DNA from: Salinihabitans flavidus
Lineage (GTDB): Bacteria > Pseudomonadota > Alphaproteobacteria > Rhodobacterales > Rhodobacteraceae
Assembly (NCBI RefSeq): GCF_900110425.1
Contig: NZ_FODS01000019.1
Coordinates: 1-64,000, forward strand
DNA: 64,000 nt
Direction of reading: 5' to 3'
How positions within the stretch are numbered: position 1 is the first letter of the stretch; every line of letters starts with the position of its first letter. This document shows, piece after piece, positions 1 through 7,518 of this stretch. The notes beneath the pieces were generated by a model, which had not been told where the DNA came from, did no database searches, and saw nothing but the letters and a program-made list of their open reading frames with translations. The position numbers and the translations under genes were made by a program.

Positions 1-219
1 CGGAAAGTCATTCGGCAGCATCCGCCACTGGCACCCGGTCGTCGCCATGTAGAGGATCGCGTCGAACACGTCGCGCAAGCTTGTCGTGCGGGGTCTGCCC
101 GTGGTCTTGGGTGCGGGCATGAAAGGCGCGATCAGTGCCCATTCGGGGTCTGTCAAATCGCTTGCGTATTTGCCACCCGCTCGGGCATGCTGGCGGCGAG
201 TGAGTTCGGTCCAGGCCAT
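1..219 (-). CDS. IS5-family transposase, N-terminal fragment cut by the window edge
   Basis: The minus strand encodes 73 residues from an ATG at 219 to the window edge without a stop. The protein begins [13 protein letters not shown] and continues with [20 protein letters not shown] and [17 protein letters not shown]. This is the standard N-terminal DUF4096-like region of IS5-group DDE transposases, which cut and paste their own element. The catalytic DDE residues would lie beyond the window, so activity cannot be judged. A longer reading frame starting at 277 in another phase is a shadow. The element sits at the left border of the sulfonate-type cluster and probably marks a rearrangement there. 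Confidence 0.85.
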   Translation of the reverse strand, partial: MAWTELTRRQHARAGGKYASDLTDPEWALIAPFMPAPKTTGRPRTTSLRDVFDAILYMATTGCQWRMLPNDFP

Positions 220-296
220 CGTGATCTCCGTTCAGCTTTGCAACCGAACAGAAGCACAACCTGCTGAACTCACTCAATTAGTTTCAAATCGGGCTC
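1..296 (-). mobile_element. IS5-family insertion sequence, left end only (runs off window)
   Basis: The partial transposase gene on the minus strand is followed outward by about 77 bases of non-coding DNA. These end near 296 in GAGCCCGATTTGAAAC when read on the minus strand. I take this as the terminal inverted repeat from its position and its GAG start, which is common in IS5/IS427-type elements. The other end lies outside the window, so the repeat cannot be confirmed by pairing. The exact boundary is uncertain by several bases. Confidence 0.5.
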
Positions 297-465
297 TCAG
301 AGACGCGGACGCTCGCGCGGCAACGAAGATAATGGCGTACGTTGCGCGCAAATCTGATCGTGATGATTTCAAGGATAACAACCCACACCAGCCTCCACAA
401 AGCTCAGGATCATATGGCAAGCGCTGGACCACTGCACAGCTTCGACGCCGTCCTGCCCCACTTAG

Positions 466-603
466 TATCACCGCCCCGAGGCCTGCCGCACGGGTTATTT
501 TTTACCAAGTATCAATGTCTTGACGCCACCTGTGGTATCCCAGATGGTTGCCCTCATGAGCGCGGTTGTTTCAGCCGGCGCGAAGCGGGTGGAGGATGTG
601 TAG
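466..603 (+). pseudogene. C-terminal remnant of an unidentified gene upstream of the epimerase
   Basis: From 466 to a TAG at 601-603 one frame reads like a protein C-terminus: it contains INVLTPPVVSQM and ends in SAGAKRVEDV. An in-frame stop lies just before it (463-465) and I see no start of its own with a ribosome site. The epimerase ATG follows the TAG directly, and its GGAGG ribosome site lies inside this remnant, as expected if the two genes were once translationally coupled. I do not recognise the family. Truncation by the IS5 element or a related deletion is inferred. It could also be chance coding in a short stretch. Confidence 0.3.
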
Positions 604-1494
604 ATGCTTGACGAGCGGGTTCTTATAACGGGTGGGCGAGGATTCCTTGGCCGAGCACTTATCACAGCGCTTCAAGCGCAGGGCGCAGGTGTTGTGGCTC
701 TGGATGTCGCTGCCTCGCCGACGGACTTACAGTCGGGCGTGATATTCGAGCAGGGCGATATCCGCGACCCCTCGGTCGTTTCGAATGTGGTCGGCCGTCA
801 TGACATCTCGGCCATCGTGCACTTGGCAGCGCTGGTCATTCCGGCTTGCCGAGAGAATCCGGTTCTGGGTGCCGAAGTCGATATGATCGGTCATATCAAC
901 GTGTTGGAGGCGGCGCGCCGGCACGGTGTCGCGAATGTCGTCTACACAAGTTCGGTGGCCGCACATCCACGCGAGCCGCTGAATTCGCCGGTCAATCTTT
1001 ACGGCGTCTACAAGCGGTGCTGCGAGGACATTTCCAAGGTCTATTTTCTGGACCACGGCATCGCCTCCATCGGATTGCGGCCCAACGTGGTCTATGGCCC
1101 GGGCCGCGATGTTGGAGAGACGGCGGCCATCACGCAGGCCATGCGCGCCGCCGCCGAGGGTAGGCAATATGAAATGCCGTTTTCTGGGCAGATGTGTTTT
1201 CAACACGTTGACGAGGTCACGGACATTTTCCTGCGCTGCCTGACCACAGTCCCGGATCGACCGGTGGTCACGGACCTTACGACAGAAACAGCCTCGACCG
1301 ATGACGTTATCGCCGCGATCCATGCCGTCGTGCCAGACGCGCAAATTGCCCCATCGAACAACCACAGACCAGCCCCACCTTCCCTTGACAACAGCGCCCT
1401 GCGCGACCTGCTGAAACAATGGGACAGAGTTTCGCTGGCTGAAGGAACGCGCCGCACCATCGCACACTATAAGGGGATTGCGGACGCCTGCTGA
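604..1494 (+). CDS. NAD-dependent epimerase/dehydratase (extended short-chain dehydrogenase)
   Basis: This 296-residue protein has the extended SDR layout. The Rossmann dinucleotide motif TGGRGFLG lies at residues 9-16, and D52 in GDIRD follows the second half of the fold. The catalytic Ser is in the TSS at 115-117 and the Tyr/Lys pair is Y133-x3-K137. Members oxidise and re-reduce nucleotide sugars or related hydroxy compounds in the cytoplasm with bound NAD. The C-terminal substrate domain is short, so the substrate cannot be named. A GGAGG ribosome site precedes the ATG. The gene lies about 100 bases upstream of the IclR regulator on the same strand, so it may belong to the catabolic cluster, perhaps handling a sugar-like or polyol part of the substrate. 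Confidence 0.85.
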   Translation: MLDERVLITGGRGFLGRALITALQAQGAGVVALDVAASPTDLQSGVIFEQGDIRDPSVVSNVVGRHDISAIVHLAALVIPACRENPVLGAEVDMIGHINVLEAARRHGVANVVYTSSVAAHPREPLNSPVNLYGVYKRCCEDISKVYFLDHGIASIGLRPNVVYGPGRDVGETAAITQAMRAAAEGRQYEMPFSGQMCFQHVDEVTDIFLRCLTTVPDRPVVTDLTTETASTDDVIAAIHAVVPDAQIAPSNNHRPAPPSLDNSALRDLLKQWDRVSLAEGTRRTIAHYKGIADAC

Positions 1495-1600
1495 AAGGCC
1501 ACTCCATCACCTCCTTCAAGTGGAGGTTTGTCTGGCAACTAGACCGAGAATGTTGCAGAATTCGGCCTGTGTAGGCTCTTTGAAAGGCAGGTTTCCGACA

Positions 1601-2404
1601 GTGTCGCGTAAAATGGAGACCGATGATGACGATACCACCCCGGACTATCGGCGCGTCACCGCGCTGGAAAGGGGCCTGAGCGTTCTGCGCGCTTTTGGTC
1701 CGGGTAACCGACCTCTTGGCAATGCGGAGATATCGCAGCGGGTCGGCCTACCGAAACCAACCGTTTCACGAATTACCTTTACCCTTACCGAACTGGGATA
1801 CCTGCTCTATCTTCCGGATGTCGCACGCTACCGACTTGGTCCGGCCGTGCTTACCTTGGGCTACGACGTTCTGGCTCAGATGGGTATTCGCGAGATTGCA
1901 CGCCCGCTGATGCAGGAACTCGCGAACGAAACGGAAGCCTCGGTGTTTCTGGGCGTGCCAACCGATACGGAAATCATCTACGTTGAGTCCTGTCGCTCGC
2001 CCACGTCCATGACCATCCGGCTCGATATCGGATCGCGGATACCGCTGGCGACAACAGGTATGGGGCGTGCCTACCTTGCCGCGCTGCCAGAGGACGAACT
2101 CGAGGCTCTGCTGGTGAGGATCGCACCGAAATACGGTTCGGACTGGCCGGAAGTGGAAAACCGTATGCGCCGAGCCCTGACCCATGCGCAAAAGGCTGGT
2201 TTCGCACTCTCGATCGGCGAATGGATCGCCGAGGCAAACTCCGCGGGTGTGGTCATTCAAGGAAGCGGAACGCGACCGAGCTATATCCTCAACATTGGGG
2301 GGCTGCGATCGATTATCACGGCGGAGAAACTGCGCAACGAACTCGCGCCAAGACTCGTGGCTCTGGCACGCCATCTGGAGCACGTCGGGCATGGGTTGTT
2401 TTGA
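1601..2404 (+). CDS. IclR-family transcriptional regulator
   Basis: The protein has an N-terminal winged helix-turn-helix (ALERGLSVLRAF, then EISQRVGLPKPTVSRI) and a C-terminal ligand-binding domain of about 170 residues with the usual IclR pattern (ETEASVFLGV, IYVESC, plus the later GVVIQGSG segment). I chose the GTG at 1601 because AAAGGCAGG lies about ten bases upstream. It gives 267 residues, normal for the family. The ATG at 1613 is an alternative, and the frame is open back to 1478. IclR proteins bind short palindromes and respond to small aromatic or organic-acid ligands. This one faces the minus-strand dehydrogenase tail to tail (6 bases apart) and is the only regulator in the cluster, so it probably controls the divergent promoter around 5.8 kb. 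Confidence 0.9.
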   Translation: MSRKMETDDDDTTPDYRRVTALERGLSVLRAFGPGNRPLGNAEISQRVGLPKPTVSRITFTLTELGYLLYLPDVARYRLGPAVLTLGYDVLAQMGIREIARPLMQELANETEASVFLGVPTDTEIIYVESCRSPTSMTIRLDIGSRIPLATTGMGRAYLAALPEDELEALLVRIAPKYGSDWPEVENRMRRALTHAQKAGFALSIGEWIAEANSAGVVIQGSGTRPSYILNIGGLRSIITAEKLRNELAPRLVALARHLEHVGHGLF

Positions 2405-2410
2405 CCGACT

Positions 2411-3229
2411 TCAGATGACCATGCCCTGCCCGCCATTTATGTCGAGCGAAGCACCGGTAACGAAGCCCGCCTCCTCGGATGCCAGATAGGCGATGGCGGC
2501 ACCGATATCTTCGACTGTGCCATGACGGCGGACGGGAATTGACTGCAACACCCGCACCCGTTCTTCATCGCTCTGGCGTTCCGACAGAAGGCGCTCCACG
2601 CGTGGTGTCAATATGGCGCCAGGGCACAGCGAGTTGCAGGTAATGCCCTTCGGCCCGAATTCCTGCGCGATCTGCAGTGTGAATGCCTGCATCGCGCCTT
2701 TGGCAGCCACATAGTTCGCACCCGCGAACAGGCTTCCGAAACGCCCTGCCTTTGAGCCCATGTTGATGATACGGCCGTATCCGATCGCGACCATGTGCGG
2801 CAGCACCGCTCGGGTCGTCCGGACGCAGGCGGTGACATTCACGTCCCATACGCGTGCCCAGTCTTCCTCGGACTGATCCAGAAAGGCAAACGGAGTGTGC
2901 AACGACCCACCAATATTGTTGACCAGTATGTCAATGGATCCAACGGTTTTCGCGATCCGGTCCACCGCTGGGCCGATATTGCCAGTGTCCGTCATGTCGA
3001 TACGTTGAGTGGAAAGGCTCAGATCCAAACTCTCGGCAGTCTCCATCGCATTTTGCAGGGCGGCCGCGTCACGATCCCAGACGGTCACGCGCGCGCCTTC
3101 GGCCGCGAGCCGCAGCGCCGCGCCGAGACCGATACCACTGCCCGCTGCGGTAATCAGGGCGCTGCGACCATGAAAACGCCCGCCCCGCGCAGGCGCGTGG
3201 GGGGCGGACGGTGGATCAGAGCGGGGCAC
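2411..3229 (-). CDS. short-chain dehydrogenase/reductase (SDR)
   Basis: This is a classical SDR of 272 residues. The cofactor loop is TAAGSGIG (27-34, with Ala in place of the usual first Gly), NNIG lies at 104-107, and the catalytic residues are S159, Y173 and K177. The C-terminus has the FabG-like INGGQ segment. Such enzymes interconvert an alcohol and a ketone with NAD(P). The GTG start at 3229 lies inside the last codons of the thiamine-diphosphate enzyme (14-base overlap), so the two are translationally coupled. It is the last gene of the minus-strand operon. In a sulfonate pathway an SDR could oxidise a hydroxysulfonate such as sulfolactate or dihydroxypropanesulfonate to the ketone. 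That role is inferred from context only. Confidence 0.88.
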   Translation of the reverse strand: MPRSDPPSAPHAPARGGRFHGRSALITAAGSGIGLGAALRLAAEGARVTVWDRDAAALQNAMETAESLDLSLSTQRIDMTDTGNIGPAVDRIAKTVGSIDILVNNIGGSLHTPFAFLDQSEEDWARVWDVNVTACVRTTRAVLPHMVAIGYGRIINMGSKAGRFGSLFAGANYVAAKGAMQAFTLQIAQEFGPKGITCNSLCPGAILTPRVERLLSERQSDEERVRVLQSIPVRRHGTVEDIGAAIAYLASEEAGFVTGASLDINGGQGMVI

Positions 3230-4907
3230 TATCGACAGCCTCGTGATGGCTCGCTTCCGGGTCCACCTTCACATCGATCACGACGGGTCCGCCCATGCGG
3301 TGCCCTTCCTGGATCGCGGCGCGGATATCGCTCTTGTGATACACGCGCAGACCCTTTCCGCCGAGCCCCTCGGCGACAGTCACGAAATCGACATCGGAAA
3401 AGTCCACCGCGATGCGCTTCTCCCCGAGATTGTCACGAACCATGCCCAGTCCCGAATTGTTGCTCACCACGAAAACGACATCCAGATTCTGCTGAACACA
3501 GGTCGGAATCACCTGAATCGTCATCAGAAAACCGCCATCGCCCGACAGGCAGGTGATACGGCGCTCGGGGTGAACCATTTTCGCCGCCGCCGCGGCCGGG
3601 CCACCCCACCCCATGACACCTGTTCCACCGGGCACGAGCAGTTGACCCGGATAGGGCATGCGCAGGCCGAAGGTCGCCCATATGCGGTTCGCCCCTGCAT
3701 CAAGTACCAGCATGTCCTGCGAAGCCAGGAACTCCTGGATGGCACGAGTGACGTCGCTATGGTGAACCGAGCCCTGCGCAGCTGGCAGATCCGGGAGTTC
3801 GAAATAGCCGTTTTTCGTCTTGATGTCGCGCAAGGCCCCGAGACGGGCATCCTTGTCGGCGCCGCTCAGCCCGTGATCGGCAAGCATGCCCAGCACATCC
3901 ATCACGTCGCCCGTAATGGCAAGGTCCACCGGATATACCCAGCCTGCGTTGCGCGGGTCAACATCCACCTGCACAAGAGTCTGTTCCCCCGGACGAATGA
4001 GGTCCGGATCGCGAAAGCGGGTGTAATCAGGCCCCATGCTCGCACCCAACATGACCACGAGATCGGCCGCCGCGAGCGCACGGTTCGCGGCCGCCTGGCC
4101 CCAGGTGCCGAGCATGCCGGCGGCCACATCCGAGGTCTCGGCAATCACGCCCTTGGCATTGTAGCTGGTGACAACACCTATCCCCGCGGATTCGGCCAAT
4201 GCCTGCAGCGCCGCGCCCGCCCCCGAGGCCAGTACCCCGTTCCCGGCCACGATGACGGGCGCGCGTGCCTCATCCATCAGTTTGGCCAGGCGATTGACCG
4301 CCACCGGATCCGGACGTGCCGGGGTATAGGATTGGTACCCCGCGCCGGGATAGAGGCCGGGCTTGGGTGAATCCGGCACCTCGGCGCGGATGATCGGTGT
4401 CTTCATGACCACGGCCGCAGGCCCTGTGCGCGGAAGAGAGGCATGCTTGATCGCCATCTGCGTCCCATAGATCGCCTCGGATGGTGTCGTGGCGTAGGTG
4501 CAGTATTTCGTGATCGGTCTGAGTGACGCCATGGCATCGGCCCCACCGTAGTCGCCTGTCATGGTCTGATAGACGCCCATCTGACCATAGCCGTCGTAGT
4601 CGGACGTCTCGGTTAGAACAACAAGCGGCGACCCCGAAAAATGCGCCTCCAGTATTCCTATGGCCCCGATCGTCGTAATCCAGGGTCCCTGCCCCATCAG
4701 CACCGCCGGTCGACCGGTCAACCTCCCGTACACCTGCGCCATGATGGAAGCGATCCACTCATTGCGGGTCAGTATAACCTCCAGATCATCGCGACTGTCA
4801 TGGAAGGCCGGCAGCGTCCAGGTTATGCCCAACCCCGGCAGGGTGAAGGCGTGTGTGACGCCGGCCTCGACAAGAGTCCGGACGACCATCTCGTTGGTTT
4901 TTACCAC
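3216..4907 (-). CDS. thiamine-diphosphate-dependent enzyme of the acetolactate synthase/decarboxylase superfamily
   Basis: The 563-residue protein has the three domains of this superfamily. The N-terminal pyrimidine-binding domain carries the conserved activating Glu (E50, in TRNEW), followed by the central Rossmann-like domain (about 190-330). The C-terminal diphosphate-binding domain carries GDGGF at 456 and the closing NNSG about 26 residues on. It starts at GTG 4907 with GGAG upstream. Family members decarboxylate 2-oxo acids and may join the product to an acceptor. It follows the PhyH gene by 25 bases and overlaps the SDR. With Xsc encoded nearby, a 2-oxo acid decarboxylase that yields sulfoacetaldehyde (for example from sulfopyruvate) is attractive. 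However, the known ComDE enzyme is much smaller. Acetolactate synthase proper is less likely in this setting. Confidence 0.85.
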   Translation of the reverse strand: MVKTNEMVVRTLVEAGVTHAFTLPGLGITWTLPAFHDSRDDLEVILTRNEWIASIMAQVYGRLTGRPAVLMGQGPWITTIGAIGILEAHFSGSPLVVLTETSDYDGYGQMGVYQTMTGDYGGADAMASLRPITKYCTYATTPSEAIYGTQMAIKHASLPRTGPAAVVMKTPIIRAEVPDSPKPGLYPGAGYQSYTPARPDPVAVNRLAKLMDEARAPVIVAGNGVLASGAGAALQALAESAGIGVVTSYNAKGVIAETSDVAAGMLGTWGQAAANRALAAADLVVMLGASMGPDYTRFRDPDLIRPGEQTLVQVDVDPRNAGWVYPVDLAITGDVMDVLGMLADHGLSGADKDARLGALRDIKTKNGYFELPDLPAAQGSVHHSDVTRAIQEFLASQDMLVLDAGANRIWATFGLRMPYPGQLLVPGGTGVMGWGGPAAAAAKMVHPERRITCLSGDGGFLMTIQVIPTCVQQNLDVVFVVSNNSGLGMVRDNLGEKRIAVDFSDVDFVTVAEGLGGKGLRVYHKSDIRAAIQEGHRMGGPVVIDVKVDPEASHHEAVDSAPL

Positions 4908-4932
4908 GCTCGTTTTCTCCGCTCAGGAATGC

Positions 4933-5745
4933 CTATTGCTTGCCGGCTCTGAAATTGTTCCCCGCCCTGTCCTCACCGCGAACCAACCAGATGGGACGCA
5001 AGGGATAGTTCATGTCCGGGGAATGCTTGTTGGCATAGATGGTCGCAGGATGGTCCTCGCTGCGATCGTAGAGCGTGGTGGCCGGCATATACCTGATGGC
5101 ATAGTCGGCGCGCCTCTTGATCGAGCGATTGTGCTCGGAGCCATGTACCGTATACACGTCGTGAAGAGAAATCTGACCTGGCTTCAGGATGCAATCCTTG
5201 GCCTTGGAGGTATCCAAGTCGGTCATTTTCTGCCCCAAGGCCATGTCCTCGCGCAGTTCCACCTCGTGGTGTTCCAGATTGCGGGACTTGTGAGAACCCG
5301 GGATATACTGCATGCACCCGTTGTCCCGGTCGGATCCATCGATCGACACGCGCACCGTGATTGTCTCGAGCGGTTCCAACGGCCAGTATTTCCCATCCTG
5401 ATGCCAAGGCACCGCCTTGCCGTCTCCCGGGGGCTTGGCAAACAGCATGCTGCCCCAGAGAATTATGTCCGGCCCAATCAGTTGCTCGACCATGTCCAGA
5501 ATGTCGGGATGCTGGCAGAACTCCAGAAAGTCGACATTCCCCATCAGCTTGGCTGATTGACCATAGGGATTGTGCGGCCCCGAAAGGGATTCGGGCCTGA
5601 TTCCGGCGTGGTCCGCTATCAGCTTGTCCACCGCACCGCGGAGTCTCTCCAGCACATCGTCGGGAAGCACGTAGTCCGGAATCACCAGTCCGTCCTCGCG
5701 ATAGGTGCGGATATCGTCTTCAGTCAACAGTGCTCTTTCGACCAT
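4933..5745 (-). CDS. phytanoyl-CoA dioxygenase (PhyH) family Fe(II)/2-oxoglutarate oxygenase
   Basis: The 270-residue double-stranded beta-helix oxygenase has the iron ligands H115-x-D117 (in WHQDGKYW) and a distal His in VHGSEHNRS (H201). The Arg that binds 2-oxoglutarate should be among those just after it (RSIKRR). PhyH proteins hydroxylate an unactivated carbon; the 2-aminoethylphosphonate hydroxylase PhnY belongs to the same family. I chose the ATG at 5745 because GAGGAGGG lies seven to eight bases upstream, although the frame is open to 5817. It is the first gene of the minus-strand operon, divergent from the transporter. In this cluster it may hydroxylate the imported compound next to the sulfonate, or cut it into a C2 sulfonate. 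That role is inferred. Confidence 0.88.
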   Translation of the reverse strand: MVERALLTEDDIRTYREDGLVIPDYVLPDDVLERLRGAVDKLIADHAGIRPESLSGPHNPYGQSAKLMGNVDFLEFCQHPDILDMVEQLIGPDIILWGSMLFAKPPGDGKAVPWHQDGKYWPLEPLETITVRVSIDGSDRDNGCMQYIPGSHKSRNLEHHEVELREDMALGQKMTDLDTSKAKDCILKPGQISLHDVYTVHGSEHNRSIKRRADYAIRYMPATTLYDRSEDHPATIYANKHSPDMNYPLRPIWLVRGEDRAGNNFRAGKQ

Positions 5746-5947
5746 CTTGAGCCCTCCTCGGTCCAAATGTTCGGGCCTTGTTAGCACCAACAAAATTTTT
5801 TTGGAATAGCATTTCAATTTATTTTTGAAATGTCATTTTAAAATGTTTGAGTTCGCGGGGGGTGCTGTATATCGTCGCGGCAGACCGCCAGAACACAGCA
5901 GAACGCGCAAAGCGTTCGCTGGCGGTCACGACAAGGAGGAGGATCAA
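5746..5947. promoter_or_regulatory. divergent promoter/operator region with nested inverted repeats
   Basis: This 202-base gap separates the two divergent units of the cluster and is clearly more A+T-rich in its left part than the flanking genes. An inverted repeat CATTTCA (5810-5816) / TGAAATG (5826-5832) is followed at once by the perfect palindrome CATTTTAAAATG (5834-5845), which shares the CATTT half-site. This arrangement fits one or two dimers of a regulator, most simply the IclR protein encoded at 1.6 kb. No clear -35/-10 pair can be assigned by eye. Confidence 0.55.
5883..5927 (+). other. stem-loop in the leader of the transporter mRNA
   Basis: GACCGCCAG (5883-5891) and CTGGCGGTC (5919-5927) form a perfect 9-base stem. 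Inside it, AACGC (5902-5906) and GCGTT (5912-5916) form a second stem with a five-base loop. The structure ends seven bases before the AAGGAGGA ribosome site of tctC. There is no T-run after it, so it does not look like an intrinsic terminator. It may protect the mRNA 5' end or take part in translational control. Confidence 0.5.
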
Positions 5948-6901
5948 ATGAAATCCCATATCTTCAAGCTATCCGCTGCGGTGGCCGGCATCTGCCTGGG
6001 CACTGTCGCGATGGCCGAGTTTCCCGAACGGGCTGTCACGATAGTCGTCCCGTTTTCGGCGGGAGGCGGAACCGACATCACGGCGCGCGTGCTTGCCGGG
6101 CCGATGGCGGATGCCCTGGGAACCGAGGTCGTGGTCAAGAACACAGACGGAGCGGGGGGCACCATTGGCGCCGCCGCGACTGCCGCCGCTCGCGACGACG
6201 GCTACACCGTGGGTCTGCTGCCCGTCGGGCCCATGACGACCCAACCGCACCTGCGCAACCTGCCCTACGGGCCGGACAGCTTCGACTACGTCTGCCTTGC
6301 CTACTCAGCGCCCTCGGCAATTGTGGTGCGCAAGGATTCGGAGTTCAACTCACTTGCTGACATGATCGAATTCGGAAAGGAGAATCCGGACGTCCTGAAT
6401 TTCGGCGTACAGGCCATCGGCTCGATCCCTCATGTTGCCGGACTGGGACTTGCCGATGCGGCCGGTATCGACTTCACGTATGTTCCCTACGCGGGAAGCG
6501 GTCCGACCTTCACCGCGATGCTCGACGGCTCGGTTCATATGTTCGTGGCGCACGTTTCGTTTCTGACCACCAACGCGGATCAGGTCAAATCCATCGCGCT
6601 GTTGTCGGATGAACGCATCTCGACAGCATCTGATCTGAAAACCGCGGGCGAACAGGGTGTGGACATGAACTTCCCCATCTGGGGTGGTCTCGTGGTGCCA
6701 AAAGGTGTTGATCCGGAGGTTCGCGACAAGTTGGAAACCGCCTGCGAAGCCGGTGTGAACTCTGACGCCTTCGTAGAGCGTATGGAGTCACTTGGCACGC
6801 CGGTGGTCTACATGGGTGGAGACGAATTCGAAAGTTTCGTACGGGCCGAGTTCGAACGCAACGATGGCCTGCTTTCGGCCGCTGGCCTGAAGGCCGAGTG
6901 A
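5948..6901 (+). CDS. tripartite tricarboxylate transporter substrate-binding protein (TctC family)
   Basis: The 317-residue protein has a signal peptide (MKSHIFKLSAAVAGIC..., predicted cut after VAMA at about residue 23). The mature part shows the TctC/BugT pattern: FPERAVTIVVPFSAGGGTD, VKNTDGAGG and YVPYAGSGP. It binds a small anionic solute in the periplasm and delivers it to TctAB. The ATG at 5948 follows a strong AAGGAGGAGG site; the frame is open back to 5825 but nothing there supports an earlier start. It is the first gene of the plus-strand unit tctC-tctB-tctA-xsc. TTT systems of this kind are known for sulfolactate uptake (SlcFGH) as well as for citrate-like acids, and the xsc context favours a sulfonate. 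Confidence 0.92.
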   Translation: MKSHIFKLSAAVAGICLGTVAMAEFPERAVTIVVPFSAGGGTDITARVLAGPMADALGTEVVVKNTDGAGGTIGAAATAAARDDGYTVGLLPVGPMTTQPHLRNLPYGPDSFDYVCLAYSAPSAIVVRKDSEFNSLADMIEFGKENPDVLNFGVQAIGSIPHVAGLGLADAAGIDFTYVPYAGSGPTFTAMLDGSVHMFVAHVSFLTTNADQVKSIALLSDERISTASDLKTAGEQGVDMNFPIWGGLVVPKGVDPEVRDKLETACEAGVNSDAFVERMESLGTPVVYMGGDEFESFVRAEFERNDGLLSAAGLKAE

Positions 6902-7001
6902 CCATGGCTATGCGGGCGGGGCACAGATTCCCCGCCCACATGTATCTCGCCTGCGAACCGCAAAGTTTCGAACCCTTCCGGAAATCTGAAAGAGATCGCG
7001 C

Positions 7002-7463
7002 GTGCCGAAAATCTCATTGCCATTTCTGATTGGCGCCGTCTTCGCGCTCCTGTCCCTGTTCCTGATCTGGCACACATTCTCTGATGTCTACCAGGGGTCA
7101 TATCAGGCAGCAGGCCGGGGTCCGGTCTTCTTTCCACAGATCCTGCTAAGTTGCCTTCTGTTGCTTTCGCTGGTTGTCATGTTCGGCGGCCTTAAGGCGG
7201 AACCGCTATCGCTTTCGCGTGATGTGGCCCTGCCAGTCATATCCGTACTGTTGTTCACCGGACTCTATGTCTACGCCATAACGGCCGCAGGTTTCCTGCT
7301 GTCCACAATCGTCTTCACCTTCGTGATGCCGCTCTTGCTCGGGTATCGACGAATCTGGGTGATCCTCGCGATAACCGCAGTCTACCCGGTCACTGTCTGG
7401 TATCTGTTCGATCACGTGGTTCAGATCGTTTTACCCTCCTCGCCGTGGTTCGATACACGTTGA
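7002..7463 (+). CDS. tripartite tricarboxylate transporter small membrane subunit (TctB family)
   Basis: The 153-residue protein has four predicted hydrophobic segments: residues 5-23 (LPFLIGAVFALLSLFLIW), about 45-62, about 75-97 and about 100-140. This is the normal TctB length and topology. It pairs with TctA to form the membrane part of the solute:cation symporter. The start is GTG at 7002. No strong ribosome site is visible, although GAAATCTGAAAGAGA lies upstream. It lies 100 bases after tctC and 55 bases before tctA. TctB is poorly conserved, so position and topology carry much of the assignment. Confidence 0.85.
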   Translation: MPKISLPFLIGAVFALLSLFLIWHTFSDVYQGSYQAAGRGPVFFPQILLSCLLLLSLVVMFGGLKAEPLSLSRDVALPVISVLLFTGLYVYAITAAGFLLSTIVFTFVMPLLLGYRRIWVILAITAVYPVTVWYLFDHVVQIVLPSSPWFDTR

Positions 7464-7518
7464 TTTGGGCGCGGGGCATTTTCGGTGTTTTGCGCCTCGG
7501 CACTTTCGGGAGTAGCTA

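Noticed and set aside
3243-4370. 375-codon plus-strand open frame
   Set aside because: Antisense of the thiamine-diphosphate enzyme; His/Arg-rich with no motif.
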